DNA of 59,051 nt from an uncultured Flavobacteriales bacterium (GCA_937901255.1 CALCHN010000073.1:1-59051), one strand, 5' to 3'; numbered from the stretch's first letter, positions 35,713 through 45,474 are shown. The notes: generated by a model not told the origin, from the letters alone. Translations and numbers: made by a program.

Positions 35713-36720
35713 ATGGATTCTTTAACACAGATTGTACTTGGTGCCGCAGTTGGCGAAGCTGCCATTGGTAAGAAAGTAGGTAATTGGGCGATGCTTTGGG
35801 GTGCTGTTGCCGGAACTATTCCCGATTTAGATGTTTTAGCCACTCATTTTACAGATAATATTTCTGCTCTCGAAATTCATAGAGGGTTTACCCATTCTAT
35901 ATTTTTTAGTGTGCTTTTTGCACCCATTTTTGGTTTTATCATCAGTAAAATTCATACTAAGCTTGCTGCCACTTGGAAAGATTGGACCATATTGATGTTT
36001 TTAGGCTTTTTTACTCATGGCTTGCTAGATGCTCACACTACTTGGGGAACACAACTTTTTTGGCCGCTAGATTACCGCTTGGCATACAAAAATATTTTTG
36101 TTATTGATCCGCTCTACACCATACCATTTCTGTTTTTTGTGATTTTAGCCATGTGTTATAAAAAAGAAAACAATAAACGTAGTAAATACAACAATTTAGG
36201 ATTAATTGTTAGTAGTAGTTACATGCTGTTAACTTTAGGATTTAAATGGTTAGGACATCAGCAATTTACCACTGCATTAGCCAATCAGGAAATTGAATAT
36301 CAAGCAATATCTACCCGACCAACTCCTTTAAATGCCATCCTTTGGGGAGCAAATGTTCAGCTTAAAGATGCTTATGTTATTGGTTATTATTCGTTGTTTG
36401 ATAAAAGTGAAATTCAGTTTAGCGAGAAAATTCCAAAAAATGAACACCTGTTAAAAGAGCTACTTCACGAAAAGAAAGTGCAGCAATTGATTAAAATTAC
36501 CGAAGGTTGGTATGCTGTAGAACAAAGTGGCGACACGCTTATTTTTAAAGACTTGCGTTTTGGTCAGAATGATATCAATAATATTAAAAGTAATTTTGTT
36601 TTTAGTTTTGAAATGTTTTATGATGAAAATGGTGAATTTCAAGCCATAGAACAAACCAAAGATTTTAGAGATGGAAAAAAACTATTAAAAGCCTTGGTTA
36701 CCAGGATTAATGGTATTTGA
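35713..36720 (+). CDS. Membrane-bound metal-dependent hydrolase, YdjM family
   Basis: A 335-residue inner-membrane protein of the YdjM/DUF457 family. The start MDSLTQIVLGAAVGEAAIGK and the metal-site pieces GTIPDLDVL, HRGFTHSIFFSVLF and FFTHGLLDAHTTWGTQLFWP are diagnostic; the Asp and His clusters are thought to bind metal. At least four transmembrane segments lie in the first 200 residues, with a soluble C-terminal part. In E. coli YdjM is SOS-regulated; no LexA-like site was recognised here. It sits 27 bp after the stress-protein pair. Confidence 0.87.
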   Translation: MDSLTQIVLGAAVGEAAIGKKVGNWAMLWGAVAGTIPDLDVLATHFTDNISALEIHRGFTHSIFFSVLFAPIFGFIISKIHTKLAATWKDWTILMFLGFFTHGLLDAHTTWGTQLFWPLDYRLAYKNIFVIDPLYTIPFLFFVILAMCYKKENNKRSKYNNLGLIVSSSYMLLTLGFKWLGHQQFTTALANQEIEYQAISTRPTPLNAILWGANVQLKDAYVIGYYSLFDKSEIQFSEKIPKNEHLLKELLHEKKVQQLIKITEGWYAVEQSGDTLIFKDLRFGQNDINNIKSNFVFSFEMFYDENGEFQAIEQTKDFRDGKKLLKALVTRINGI

Positions 36721-36766
36721 TTGGTAGCTTTATTTACATTACAATAGTGTTTAATTAATAAGTTTT

Positions 36767-39499
36767 TTAAAACAATTTCATCTGACTAGCTTCATCGTCA
36801 GAAATATCCTTTATTGGCTTGGGTTTATGAGCAGATGAAGTTTGTTGCTTTGGAGTAGTTCCTTCTTCTTTTACTTGTTTTTGATTAGAATCAGCAACTT
36901 CATTAGCTGTTGTTTCAGTAATTATTTCTTCATCTTGTTGTACAGCTGCCTCATCTTCAGAAACTTCTTCAACAACTTCCTCATAAGGTAATGGTTCTAG
37001 TAAATCTATATTTTTAACCTTATTTGCAGTTAAACGATTTCCTATAGCTTTCATTCCTTTTATAGCGATAAACTCTTCTAAATTAATCACTTCAGGGTCT
37101 TTTTCTGTCCCTTTTACTTTGGCAAAATTCACTTGCACTTGAGGAATCCAATCTGTGGTAACAATTTCTAAGAAAGACTTTTCGTGTTCAGTAATAAATA
37201 ATGTTTTTTTATCGGTAGGTTCAATCAAGAATCTTTTTACATTGTATTGTTCTTTTTCTCCATCAAAATAAATGGCGGTTACTGGTTTTTTTCTATTCCA
37301 TTTTTCAATAACAATCATGTCCTCATCGAACTTGGTAAACAAATCGAAGCCTGTAAGTTGATATTCGCCACTTTGCATAATGGTAAGAATTTTATCTTCA
37401 GAACCAAACTCGCCTAAAAATTCACCTCGGCCTTCAGAATTAAGACGTTGAACAGTATCGTCAAACCAAATTTTTCTGGCGGATAGGGTAGAAACACCTT
37501 TTTCTTTCAATTCAATTTTAGCGATAATATATTTGGATACTCGGTTTCCGTTAGCTCCTCTTCCTTTAATCGCTAATTCAGAGAAATCTATTTCAAATTT
37601 TAGTTTTCTTACATTAGCTTTTGGGCGAAGTTTTACCAATACCGTTTCAGCTTCTCCATTAGGATTGGCAGAAAACCAAAGAACTTTAGAACCTGTAGAG
37701 CCTTTGGTTAAATCGTATTCTTTATCTCGGGTAATTGAAGTTACATCAAACCTTTTCATATAAGAAGGACCAGTTTTACCATCCTGATAAATCATGTTAT
37801 AGATAGTACGTTTGTCGCCTTTTTTCCATACGCCAACATGAATAATTCCCTTACCAACAAAGGTTTTATTAGCAATTTTGGTAACTAACATTTTACCATC
37901 TTCTCGGAAAATAATTATATCATCTATATCAGAACAATCGGTAACAAATTCTCCTTCACCTCTTTTTAAACTATGTCCGATAAAACCTTCTTCTTTATTA
38001 ACATATAATTTGGCGTTACTAACAGCAACTTTGGCAGCATCAATATTTTCGAAAGAACGAATTTCTGTTTTACGCTCTCTGCCTTCGCCATATTTCTTCT
38101 TAAGTTCTTTAAAATAATCAATGGCATATTCAATTAAATTAGCAAGGTGATGTTTGGTTTTAGCTAATTCTTCTTCTAATGATAACAATTTCTCATCTGC
38201 TTTTTCAGCATCATGACGAGTAATACGTCTCATCTTAATTTCTAGTAAGTGTTTTACATCATCTTCTGTAACCGCTCTTATAAGTTGTTTTTCGAAAGGT
38301 TTTAAAAGTTCTTGTGTAAGTGTAATAGCCTCTTCATAACCTAATCCATGCAGTTTTACATAAATTTTATTTTCAATGAAGATTTTTTCTAAAGATGAAA
38401 AATGCCATTGCTCTTCCAGTTCACCTTTTCTGATTTCCAGCTCTTTTTTAAGCAATTCTACTGTTTGTTCGGTAGAAAGTCTTAGCATTTCTGTAACTCC
38501 TAAAAACTGTGGCTTATCATTTTCAATAACTGCAGCATTTGGAGAGATAGATATTTCGCAATCTGTAAAAGCATACAGTGCATCTATCATTTTATCAGGA
38601 GAAACGCCTGAAGGTAAGTGAAGTAATATTTCTACAAATTCGGAAGTATTATCTTCTACTTTTTTAATTTTTATTTTTCCTTTGGAATTTGCTTTTAAGA
38701 TAGACTCAATAAGCTTGTCTGTAGTTGTTCCGAAAGGAAGTTCGGTAATTTTTAGTAAAGTTTTATCTTCCTGAACAATTTTAGCTCTTACTTTAACTCT
38801 TCCACCTCTTAATCCGTCATTATAACCTGAAAAATCTGCCGATCCACCAGTTATAAAATCGGGTAGAAGGGTAAATTTTTTACCTTTAAGGTGAGCTATA
38901 GAAGCATCAATGAGTTCATTAAAATTGTGAGGTAATATTTTACAAGCCATACCAACGGCAATACCTTCAACACCTTGAGCTAATAAAAGCGGGAATTTTA
39001 CAGGCAAGGTAAAAGGTTCTTTATTTCTACCATCGTAAGACGATAACCAAGTAGTAGTTTTTGAATTAAAAACAACTTCTAAAGCAAATTTTGTTAATCG
39101 GGCTTCAATGTATCTGGGAGCTGCAGCACGGTCACCGGTAAAAATATTTCCCCAGTTTCCTTGGCAATCTATTAATAAATCTTTTTGTCCTAATTGAACT
39201 AGTGCATCACCAATAGAAGCATCACCATGAGGGTGATATTTCATGGTGTTACCGATAATGTTCGCTACTTTGTTATAACGTCCATCATCCATTTCTTTCA
39301 TGGAGTGCAATATTCTTCGTTGAACAGGTTTTAATCCATCATATAAATGTGGTACAGCACGCTCAAGAATTACATAAGAAGCATAGTCTAAAAACCATTC
39401 TTTGTACATTCCTGAAATGTGAATTACATTTCCTAATGAATTGTCACCATTATCGTTATCAAACTCTTCGTCTCTTTCTGGTGTTTGTTCTTCTGACAT
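36767..39499 (-). CDS. parC: DNA topoisomerase IV subunit A
   Basis: A 910-residue type IIA topoisomerase A subunit. It has YASYVILERAVPHLYDGLKP, HPHGDASIGDALVQLGQKD and the catalytic Tyr in APRYIEARLTKFA. The C-terminal propeller (about residues 500-780) is shorter and lacks a GyrA box, which with the insertion pattern marks it as the Bacteroidota ParC/GyrA-like decatenase. A long acidic and Gln/Lys-rich disordered tail (about 790-910) ends in DDEASQMKLF. parE is not adjacent. A TATATTTG -7 box lies about 45 bp upstream. Confidence 0.92.
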   Translation of the reverse strand: MSEEQTPERDEEFDNDNGDNSLGNVIHISGMYKEWFLDYASYVILERAVPHLYDGLKPVQRRILHSMKEMDDGRYNKVANIIGNTMKYHPHGDASIGDALVQLGQKDLLIDCQGNWGNIFTGDRAAAPRYIEARLTKFALEVVFNSKTTTWLSSYDGRNKEPFTLPVKFPLLLAQGVEGIAVGMACKILPHNFNELIDASIAHLKGKKFTLLPDFITGGSADFSGYNDGLRGGRVKVRAKIVQEDKTLLKITELPFGTTTDKLIESILKANSKGKIKIKKVEDNTSEFVEILLHLPSGVSPDKMIDALYAFTDCEISISPNAAVIENDKPQFLGVTEMLRLSTEQTVELLKKELEIRKGELEEQWHFSSLEKIFIENKIYVKLHGLGYEEAITLTQELLKPFEKQLIRAVTEDDVKHLLEIKMRRITRHDAEKADEKLLSLEEELAKTKHHLANLIEYAIDYFKELKKKYGEGRERKTEIRSFENIDAAKVAVSNAKLYVNKEEGFIGHSLKRGEGEFVTDCSDIDDIIIFREDGKMLVTKIANKTFVGKGIIHVGVWKKGDKRTIYNMIYQDGKTGPSYMKRFDVTSITRDKEYDLTKGSTGSKVLWFSANPNGEAETVLVKLRPKANVRKLKFEIDFSELAIKGRGANGNRVSKYIIAKIELKEKGVSTLSARKIWFDDTVQRLNSEGRGEFLGEFGSEDKILTIMQSGEYQLTGFDLFTKFDEDMIVIEKWNRKKPVTAIYFDGEKEQYNVKRFLIEPTDKKTLFITEHEKSFLEIVTTDWIPQVQVNFAKVKGTEKDPEVINLEEFIAIKGMKAIGNRLTANKVKNIDLLEPLPYEEVVEEVSEDEAAVQQDEEIITETTANEVADSNQKQVKEEGTTPKQQTSSAHKPKPIKDISDDEASQMKLF

Positions 39500-39543
39500 A
39501 TTGTTTTTTAATTTCTAGTTTTTACTAAAAAAATAATTAGCCT

Positions 39544-39551
39544 CAAATATA
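39544..39551 (-). promoter_or_regulatory. -7 box for parC
   Basis: CAAATATA on the plus strand reads TATATTTG on the minus strand, an exact TAnnTTTG, 45 bp before the ATG. Confidence 0.55.
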
Positions 39552-39593
39552 ATAGATTTTACGTATTAAAATACACCTACTTAAATTGATTTA

Positions 39594-40511
39594 TTAACGT
39601 TTTTTTGAGGATAAGTTGAAGTTATAATTAAGCAACAATATCTTGTATAAATCGAAATATTTTATGGCAGGGTTGGTGTTGTTTTTCAGGTGCTTATATA
39701 TTTTTTGATGAAGAAGTTGATACAACAAATTAAACAACCAATTTAAACGATAAGCTTTAATTATTAAGAAGTAAGAAAGCAACTTAACTTCCTGATAGAA
39801 TTTTTTTTCTGGCTTTTTAGTTTGTATAATTTGAATAAGGTTTTTTATACCTTCTTCAGTTTTTTGTAAAAAAACAGCTGCACTTTCTAAGCCAACATGT
39901 ATAAGCGGATTGTTAATGTGATGAATAATAATGTTTTGTTGAGACAATTCGTAGCCAAATAGGGTGTCTTCATGTCCATATTTCACTAAGCTTTCATCAA
40001 ATTTAATGGAATTAAAAATTTTCTTTGGGATTAAAAAATTATTGGTAGTAAAAGCTGCATTTGGTTGTTGTTGTCTTTTTTCGGCAGATTTTTCTTCTCG
40101 TTCTTTACCGTATTTCCATCTAAGCATTAAAGATTTGTCTTCGGGAGCTTGAGTTTTATAGATAGTTCCTCCGCAAACAACTTTATTTTCTTGACATTGA
40201 GTAAGGTAGTTTTTAAAATAGGAGGAAGATGCAATTTCAGCATCACAATCTTGAAAAAGTAAAAAATCATATTGAGCTTTTTCGGCTAACAGATTTCTGA
40301 TTTTAGCTCTACCCACATTTTGTGCTAATTGTATATAGCTAATTTCGGGTTTCGTTTGCCATTGCTCATTAATTTTCCTGAAGTTATCTTCAGAAGCATC
40401 GTCCATTAAAATTATTTCAAAATTTATTCCCGAAGCCTTTCCTTGTTGGTAAAGTGTTTCAACAAAGTGGGTTACATCATAATTATATATTGGAATAAGC
40501 ACCGAAATCAT
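39594..40511 (-). CDS. GT2-family glycosyltransferase
   Basis: A 305-residue GT-A fold glycosyltransferase of family 2. The start is ISVLIPIYNYDVTHFVETLY, then ILMDDASEDNFRKI, and the DxD-type motif is LLFQDCDAEIASSS. A substrate-side segment TNNFLIPKKIFNSIKFDES and GHEDTLFGYEL follow. The basic C-terminal helix may associate with the membrane. It probably builds a cell-surface glycan; donor and acceptor are unknown. It is a lone gene. Confidence 0.88.
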   Translation of the reverse strand: MISVLIPIYNYDVTHFVETLYQQGKASGINFEIILMDDASEDNFRKINEQWQTKPEISYIQLAQNVGRAKIRNLLAEKAQYDFLLFQDCDAEIASSSYFKNYLTQCQENKVVCGGTIYKTQAPEDKSLMLRWKYGKEREEKSAEKRQQQPNAAFTTNNFLIPKKIFNSIKFDESLVKYGHEDTLFGYELSQQNIIIHHINNPLIHVGLESAAVFLQKTEEGIKNLIQIIQTKKPEKKFYQEVKLLSYFLIIKAYRLNWLFNLLYQLLHQKIYKHLKNNTNPAIKYFDLYKILLLNYNFNLSSKKR

Positions 40512-40636
40512 ATCAACGATTTGAAAACGTAAACTTACTACATTAATTCTTAATTTAAAGAGTGGATTTTAAACAACTTCATTATATGGTGAAGAATGTT
40601 TAGTTTAAAACTAATGAAAACATTTAAAAAACTGTT

Positions 40637-40668
40637 TTTGTCATTCAATTAATATTTTACTACTTTTG
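40637..40668 (+). promoter_or_regulatory. Consensus promoter of the AGCS transporter gene
   Basis: TTTG (40637-40640), a 20-bp spacer and TACTTTTG (40661-40668) fit the Bacteroidota TTTG/TAnnTTTG promoter exactly. The ATG is 29 bp downstream. Confidence 0.8.
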
Positions 40669-40696
40669 GACGAATTCAAAAATTAACAACTCAATT

Positions 40697-42307
40697 ATGC
40701 TAAAAATTAAGACATTACTGCTAACTGTTCTTTCGGGGCTTATGCCAATATTCTCTTTTGCTCAAAATCAAGGAGAAAAAATGAGCATAGATCAGAAGAT
40801 AGATTCATTCTTTAGACCCATAGCAGATGCGGTAGGAGCAGTAATATTTTTTCCTATAACTATTGCAGGATATTCAGTTCCTGTAGTTCTAATTATTTTA
40901 ATTTTAGGAGCATTGTATTTTACTTTGTATTTTAGGTTTATCAATTTTACTTTATTAAAAACAGCCATTAAAATTGTTAAAGGAGATTATGATGGTATTG
41001 ATAAACATACAGCAGATTTAGCTGAGGGAGATCCAACACCTGGAGGAAATGTATTCGAAACAATTCAACACGAAAGAAGTGATGATGAAGGAGAAGTTTC
41101 TCATTTTCAAGCGTTAACAGCAGCTTTATCAGCAACTGTTGGATTAGGAAATATTGCAGGTGTTGCAGTTGCCGTTGCGTTGGGAGGGCCTGGAGCTACT
41201 TTGTGGATGATAATTGCTGGTTTCTTAGGAATGGCATCAAAATTTACAGAATGTACTCTTGGTGTAAAATACAGAGAAGTTACACCTGATGGAACAGTAC
41301 ATGGTGGACCAATGTATTACTTATCAAAAGGTTTGAAAGAAAAAGGGTTGGGAGTGATAGGAAAAATATTGGCTGTATTTTTTGCCATTATGTGTGTAGG
41401 TGGTTCTTTTGGAGGAGGAAACATGTTTCAGGCTAATCAGGCTGCAGCACAAATTATACAACGTTTAGGGATAGAAAGTGGTTTTGCAGGTTTTGCTTTA
41501 GGTATTATAATGGCAATTATTGTTGGGGTAGTAATTATTGGTGGAATTAAAAGAATTGGTTCGGTTACAGAAAAAGTAGTTCCATTTATGGCAGCTATTT
41601 ATGTTGGTGCAGCATTAATTATTTTAGGGATGAATTTTTCTTTAATACCAACTGCTTTTGGGTTGATATTTGACGGAGCTTTTTCTCCTGATGCTGCTTT
41701 AGGTGGTGTTGTAGGAGTTTTAATTGTAGGTTTTCAAAGAGCAGCATTTTCAAATGAAGCAGGAGTAGGTTCTGCTGCAATTGCTCACTCTGCTGTTAGA
41801 ACAAAATTCCCAGCAAGTGAAGGTGTGGTATCTTTATTAGAACCTTTTATTGATACGGTTATAATTTGTACCATGACTTCTTTAGTTATCATCATTACCA
41901 ATATTGAAGGAGGGTTTTTTGAATACGGACAAGGAAATGTGGAAGGTGTTAATTTAACAGCTTCGGCTTTTGATACTGTAATTCCAGGGTTTTCTTGGGT
42001 GTTGACTATTGCAGTTGTTTTATTTGCGGTTTCAACCATGTTGTCTTGGAGTTATTATGGCTTACAAGCTTGGAAATTTTTATTTGGTAAAGGAAAAGCA
42101 ATGGACATCACCTATAAATTGTTGTTTGTTACCTTTGTTGTGATAGGTTCATCAATTGGGTTAGGAGCAGTAATAGATTTTTCTGATGCGATGATTTTTG
42201 CTATGGTTTTCCCCAATATAATTGGATTGGTTTTATTATCATCTAAGGTTAGCGGTGAATTAAAAAAATACAAAAAAAGTATTAAATCTTTTGTTAATTC
42301 TAAATAG
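40697..42307 (+). CDS. Sodium:alanine/glycine symporter (AGCS family)
   Basis: A 536-residue inner-membrane amino-acid symporter. Residues 1-22 look like a signal sequence (LLTVLSGLMPIFSFAQ), a common addition in Bacteroidota. The AGCS signature appears as LSATVGLGNIAGVAVAVALG (residues about 150-170), and the core has GGPMYYLSKGLK, FGGGNMFQANQAAA and GFQRAAFSNEAGVGSAAIAH. About eleven helices are expected. It takes up alanine or glycine with sodium, in line with a marine lifestyle. The ComEA-like gene begins on the base after its stop. Confidence 0.92.
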   Translation: MLKIKTLLLTVLSGLMPIFSFAQNQGEKMSIDQKIDSFFRPIADAVGAVIFFPITIAGYSVPVVLIILILGALYFTLYFRFINFTLLKTAIKIVKGDYDGIDKHTADLAEGDPTPGGNVFETIQHERSDDEGEVSHFQALTAALSATVGLGNIAGVAVAVALGGPGATLWMIIAGFLGMASKFTECTLGVKYREVTPDGTVHGGPMYYLSKGLKEKGLGVIGKILAVFFAIMCVGGSFGGGNMFQANQAAAQIIQRLGIESGFAGFALGIIMAIIVGVVIIGGIKRIGSVTEKVVPFMAAIYVGAALIILGMNFSLIPTAFGLIFDGAFSPDAALGGVVGVLIVGFQRAAFSNEAGVGSAAIAHSAVRTKFPASEGVVSLLEPFIDTVIICTMTSLVIIITNIEGGFFEYGQGNVEGVNLTASAFDTVIPGFSWVLTIAVVLFAVSTMLSWSYYGLQAWKFLFGKGKAMDITYKLLFVTFVVIGSSIGLGAVIDFSDAMIFAMVFPNIIGLVLLSSKVSGELKKYKKSIKSFVNSK

Positions 42308-43222
42308 ATGGGCATAAAAGACTACTTTTCTTTCACCAAAAGTGAAAAAAGGGGAGTAATTGTTTTACTCGTTGTTCTTTTATTAATACTATTTTCTTTT
42401 CCTTTTGTTGATTATCTAAAACAACAAAACACACCTGACTTTACAGCGTATGAAAATGCTATTTTAGCTTTTGAAAAAGAGTTGAATGAGCAGGAAAACA
42501 AGCAAAAGCAGGGTTACCAACAAAAAGATAAACAAGCATTAGCCATTACTTTATTTGATTTTAACCCTAATACCATTTCTGATGATGAATGGAAGCAATT
42601 AGGATTTAGAGATTGGCAAATAAAAATCATTAATAACTACAAAGCTAAAGGTGGAAATTGGAGAACCAAAGCTGATGTGAAAAAGATTTATGGCATTAGT
42701 GATAAGCATTATGAACTACTTTTTCCGTATATTTTGTTGCCAGAAACTATTGAGAAAACAAATAATCAATATGAGAAACCATCAAAGAAATCCTTTGAAA
42801 ATAAGTTTGAGAAAAAAGATTACTCTCAAAAAATTGATATTAATACAGCCGATAGTGCTATGCTTACCAATATAAAAGGAATTGGACCAGCTTATTCTAG
42901 CAGGATAATAAAGTATAGAGATTTGCTTGGTGGTTTTATTGCCAAAGAGCAGCTTAAAGAAGTTTGGGGGCTAACAGAAGAAACCTATCAAATGGCTTTA
43001 CCACAAATTGTGGTTTCTGATAAAATTCAAAAAATAAATATTAATAAAGCTACTGCTGATGCATTAAAACAACATCCGTACATCAATTGGAAAATTGCCA
43101 ATGCTATTGAAAAATATAGAAAAGCCAATGGTAATTATAAGTCTTTAGCAGATTTAAATAAGCTTCATTTGTTGGATAAAGCTACTATCGAAAAAATTAG
43201 TCCTTATTTAACAGTAGAGTAG
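42308..43222 (+). CDS. ComEA-like helix-hairpin-helix protein
   Basis: A 304-residue protein anchored by one hydrophobic helix (residues 16-34, GVIVLLVVLLLILFSFPFV). After a Glu/Lys/Gln-rich linker come three helix-hairpin-helix units. The first (about 98-135) is WKQLGFRDWQIKIINNYKAK; the second (about 172-215) is KIDINTADSAMLTNIKGIGP; the third (about 240-290) is KININKATADALKQHPYINW. This is the DNA-binding fold used by ComEA in DNA uptake, but many Bacteroidota carry such proteins without a known competence system. Its ATG follows the AGCS stop with no gap, so coupling is likely. Confidence 0.85.
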   Translation: MGIKDYFSFTKSEKRGVIVLLVVLLLILFSFPFVDYLKQQNTPDFTAYENAILAFEKELNEQENKQKQGYQQKDKQALAITLFDFNPNTISDDEWKQLGFRDWQIKIINNYKAKGGNWRTKADVKKIYGISDKHYELLFPYILLPETIEKTNNQYEKPSKKSFENKFEKKDYSQKIDINTADSAMLTNIKGIGPAYSSRIIKYRDLLGGFIAKEQLKEVWGLTEETYQMALPQIVVSDKIQKININKATADALKQHPYINWKIANAIEKYRKANGNYKSLADLNKLHLLDKATIEKISPYLTVE

Positions 43223-43226
43223 GATT

Positions 43227-43757
43227 TTATTCTTCGCAAGAATAGATTTTTTCTACATTTTTAAACACTATTTTCTTAATGGTTTTAGGCATTTCCACTA
43301 TTTCGTAGGGGTAGGTAATTACAGAAGTGGTCATACAATTATTATCAGGAATATTTTCCTCTACAATAACCATCACATTGTTTTCATGCTCTGTTATTGA
43401 TGCTACTTTTATAGAAAAGCCTCCATTGTTTTGTTCTCCCATGGTGGTTAGTAAAACCATTTTGCCTTCAAAATTTAATATTGGTACAGCAGGTTTTTTC
43501 ATGTAGTTGGAATAAGCTTCGTTCCAAACTTCTTCTAATTTTTCTTGAGAAGTTATCACTACATTTTGTTTGCCCATAAAACCACCATTATTACCTTCGC
43601 TTAGCGTGCTAAAAATAACTTCTTTAAAAGTTGGAGCAGCATCAGTTTTAGTAGTTTCTGTGGTGTTGGTTGTGTTGGTCACTTCTGTAGTTGTTTCTTT
43701 AGTTGTTTTGCAAGCAGCAAAGATTACAAGTAACGATATAGGGATGAATATTTTCAT
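43227..43757 (-). CDS. PrcB-like domain lipoprotein
   Basis: The start at 43757 gives MKIFIPISLLVIFAACKTTK, a lipoprotein signal with Cys at about residue 16; the longer frame start would add ten codons that hide it. A Thr-rich linker (TTEVTNTTNTTETTKTD) precedes a domain resembling PrcB_C, found with the dentilisin complex: QNVVITSQEKLEEVWNEAY, LNFEGKMVLLTTMGEQNNGG, FSIKVASITEHENN and a final CEE. It is expected in the envelope, as an assembly factor or inhibitor-like module; the partner is unknown. Confidence 0.8.
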   Translation of the reverse strand: MKIFIPISLLVIFAACKTTKETTTEVTNTTNTTETTKTDAAPTFKEVIFSTLSEGNNGGFMGKQNVVITSQEKLEEVWNEAYSNYMKKPAVPILNFEGKMVLLTTMGEQNNGGFSIKVASITEHENNVMVIVEENIPDNNCMTTSVITYPYEIVEMPKTIKKIVFKNVEKIYSCEE

Positions 43758-43778
43758 AAGTTTATTGTTTTTTAGTTT

Positions 43779-43912
43779 TAACCACATAGAAACATAGCAT
43801 TGCTAACTGATAAGAAATGCATAGCTTCATATAGATTATCTCGCCAAAGGCGTGATATGACTATGAATTTCTATCAAATACTTTCTATAAAAACTATGCT
43901 ACTATGTGGTTA
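43779..43912 (-). repeat. 135-bp dispersed palindromic element, copy 2
   Basis: The same element as 2535-2669 but inverted and 41 kb away. The ends TAACCACATAG and CTATGTGGTTA are identical. The reverse complement aligns along the whole length with scattered substitutions (for example the core is TATCACGCC...GGCGAGATA). It fills the gap between the PrcB-like gene and pdxJ. Confidence 0.85.
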
Positions 43913-44012
43913 TATTTTATAAGTTTAAATTTTTTTAAAATTTGTTTATCAGTAAATTATAATTAATCTATTATGTGAGAAAATTTTTATTCATGGTCGC
44001 TTCATAGTTACA

Positions 44013-44726
44013 TTATTTTAAACAGTTTAAATATTTTTTTATAGTTATTTCCATGCCAAAATATAAAGCATCGCAAATTAAAGCATGTCCGATAGATACT
44101 TCTTTTAAGAAAGGAATGTTCGTTTTAAAATAAGCTAAGTTATCCAAATTCAAATCGTGTCCGGCATTTATTTCTAACCTTAATGAATGAGCTAAATTAG
44201 CTGCTTCAACATAAGGAGCAATGGCTTTTTGGTTGTCGTTGGGGAAATCTTCTGCATACGGACCAGTATAAAATTCTATTCTATCAGTGCCAGTATCTAC
44301 AGCATTTTTAATGTTTTCTAAATTAGTATCTACAAAAATAGAAGTTCTAATATTGTGTTGCTTAAAGGTGTTTATCACTTCCTTTAAAAAATCTTTTTGT
44401 TTTACGGTATCCCAACCTGCGTTAGAGGTTAATACTCCCGGAGGATCGGGAACCAAAGTAACTTGAGTAGGTTTAACACCCAACACCAATTCAATAAATT
44501 TAGTGTTTGGAAAACCTTCAATATTAAATTCGGTGCTTACAATCGGACTTAAATCATAAACATCTTTGTACCGTATATGTCTTTCGTCTGGTCTTGGGTG
44601 GACAGTAATTCCTTCAGCACCAAATTTTTCACAATCTATAGCCATCTGAACTAAATCGGGTAAATTTCCTCCACGAGCATTTCTGATGGTTGCAATTTTA
44701 TTAATATTAACACTTAACTTTGTCAT
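44013..44726 (-). CDS. pdxJ: Pyridoxine 5'-phosphate synthase
   Basis: A 237-residue TIM-barrel enzyme that condenses 1-deoxy-xylulose 5-phosphate with 3-amino-2-oxopropyl phosphate in vitamin B6 synthesis. LSVNINKIATIRNARGGNLP is the typical N-terminus, then ITVHPRPDERHIRYKDVYDL and, at the phosphate-binding end, EINAGHDLNLDNL and EVSIGHALICDALYFGME. It is divergent from the CBS gene, an arrangement often seen in Flavobacteriia. Confidence 0.95.
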   Translation of the reverse strand: MTKLSVNINKIATIRNARGGNLPDLVQMAIDCEKFGAEGITVHPRPDERHIRYKDVYDLSPIVSTEFNIEGFPNTKFIELVLGVKPTQVTLVPDPPGVLTSNAGWDTVKQKDFLKEVINTFKQHNIRTSIFVDTNLENIKNAVDTGTDRIEFYTGPYAEDFPNDNQKAIAPYVEAANLAHSLRLEINAGHDLNLDNLAYFKTNIPFLKEVSIGHALICDALYFGMEITIKKYLNCLK

Positions 44727-44811
44727 TGTAATATTTTAGTATTTTTACAAAATTGCCTCTTGATAGTTATCAAAGCAATAATAAAGACAAAAGTATAAAC
44801 AATTTTTGATT

Positions 44812-45474
44812 ATGATAGCTTCTCAATTAATTACTTATGAGATACCACCATTAAAACTTTCTGACAAAGGCAGTAGGGCGTTAGATTGGATGGAAGAATT
44901 TAAAGTAACCGATCTTCCTGTGGTTAATAATGGGGAATATTTGGGCATGATAGAAGAAACGCAATTGTTAGACAGAAGCAATATTGACGATTTAATTAGC
45001 TCTTACAACCTTAATTTTAAAAAGCCTTTTGCTCACGAAAACCTACATGTTTTTGAGATTATTTCTTTAATAGTTCAAAATGAAGTGGATTTATTACCAG
45101 TTCTAGGCACTAATGATAAATTTTTGGGCATCATTACCATTAATAGTATTTTAAAGTTTTTTTCAGAAACGGTTTCTATTGCCAATCAAGGTAGTATTAT
45201 TACAATTGAACTAAATATTAATGATTATTCATTAGCAGAAATTGCCAAAATTGTTGAATCTGATAATGCTAAAATATTGGCTTCATTTATTACTTCACAT
45301 CCTGATTCTACTAAGTTGGAAGTAACCTTAAAAATTAATAAAAACGAAATTACCAGAATTTTAGCCACCTTCGAAAGGTTTAATTATACCATTACTGCTT
45401 CATATAACGAAACTGATTATCAGAAAGATTTACAAAACAGATATGATGAATTCATGAGGTTTTTAAACCCTTAA
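44812..45474 (+). CDS. CBS-domain pair protein
   Basis: A 220-residue cytosolic protein with two CBS motifs in the first 120 residues: GSRALDWMEEFKVTDLPVVN and the second, ISLIVQNEVDLLPVLGTNDKFLG in outline. The C-terminal 90 residues look like an ACT-like fold (ITIELNINDYSLAEIAKIVE). CBS pairs usually bind adenine nucleotides and act as energy sensors; the target is unknown. The ATG at 44812 is preferred to the TTG six bases earlier. It overlaps nothing and lies 4 bp before the outer-membrane protein gene. Confidence 0.85.
   Translation: MIASQLITYEIPPLKLSDKGSRALDWMEEFKVTDLPVVNNGEYLGMIEETQLLDRSNIDDLISSYNLNFKKPFAHENLHVFEIISLIVQNEVDLLPVLGTNDKFLGIITINSILKFFSETVSIANQGSIITIELNINDYSLAEIAKIVESDNAKILASFITSHPDSTKLEVTLKINKNEITRILATFERFNYTITASYNETDYQKDLQNRYDEFMRFLNP

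Noticed and set aside
29865..39499. A gyrA/parC duplication event
   Set aside because: The two genes are distinct paralogues present in all relatives; being close together in opposite orientation is not itself evidence of recent duplication.
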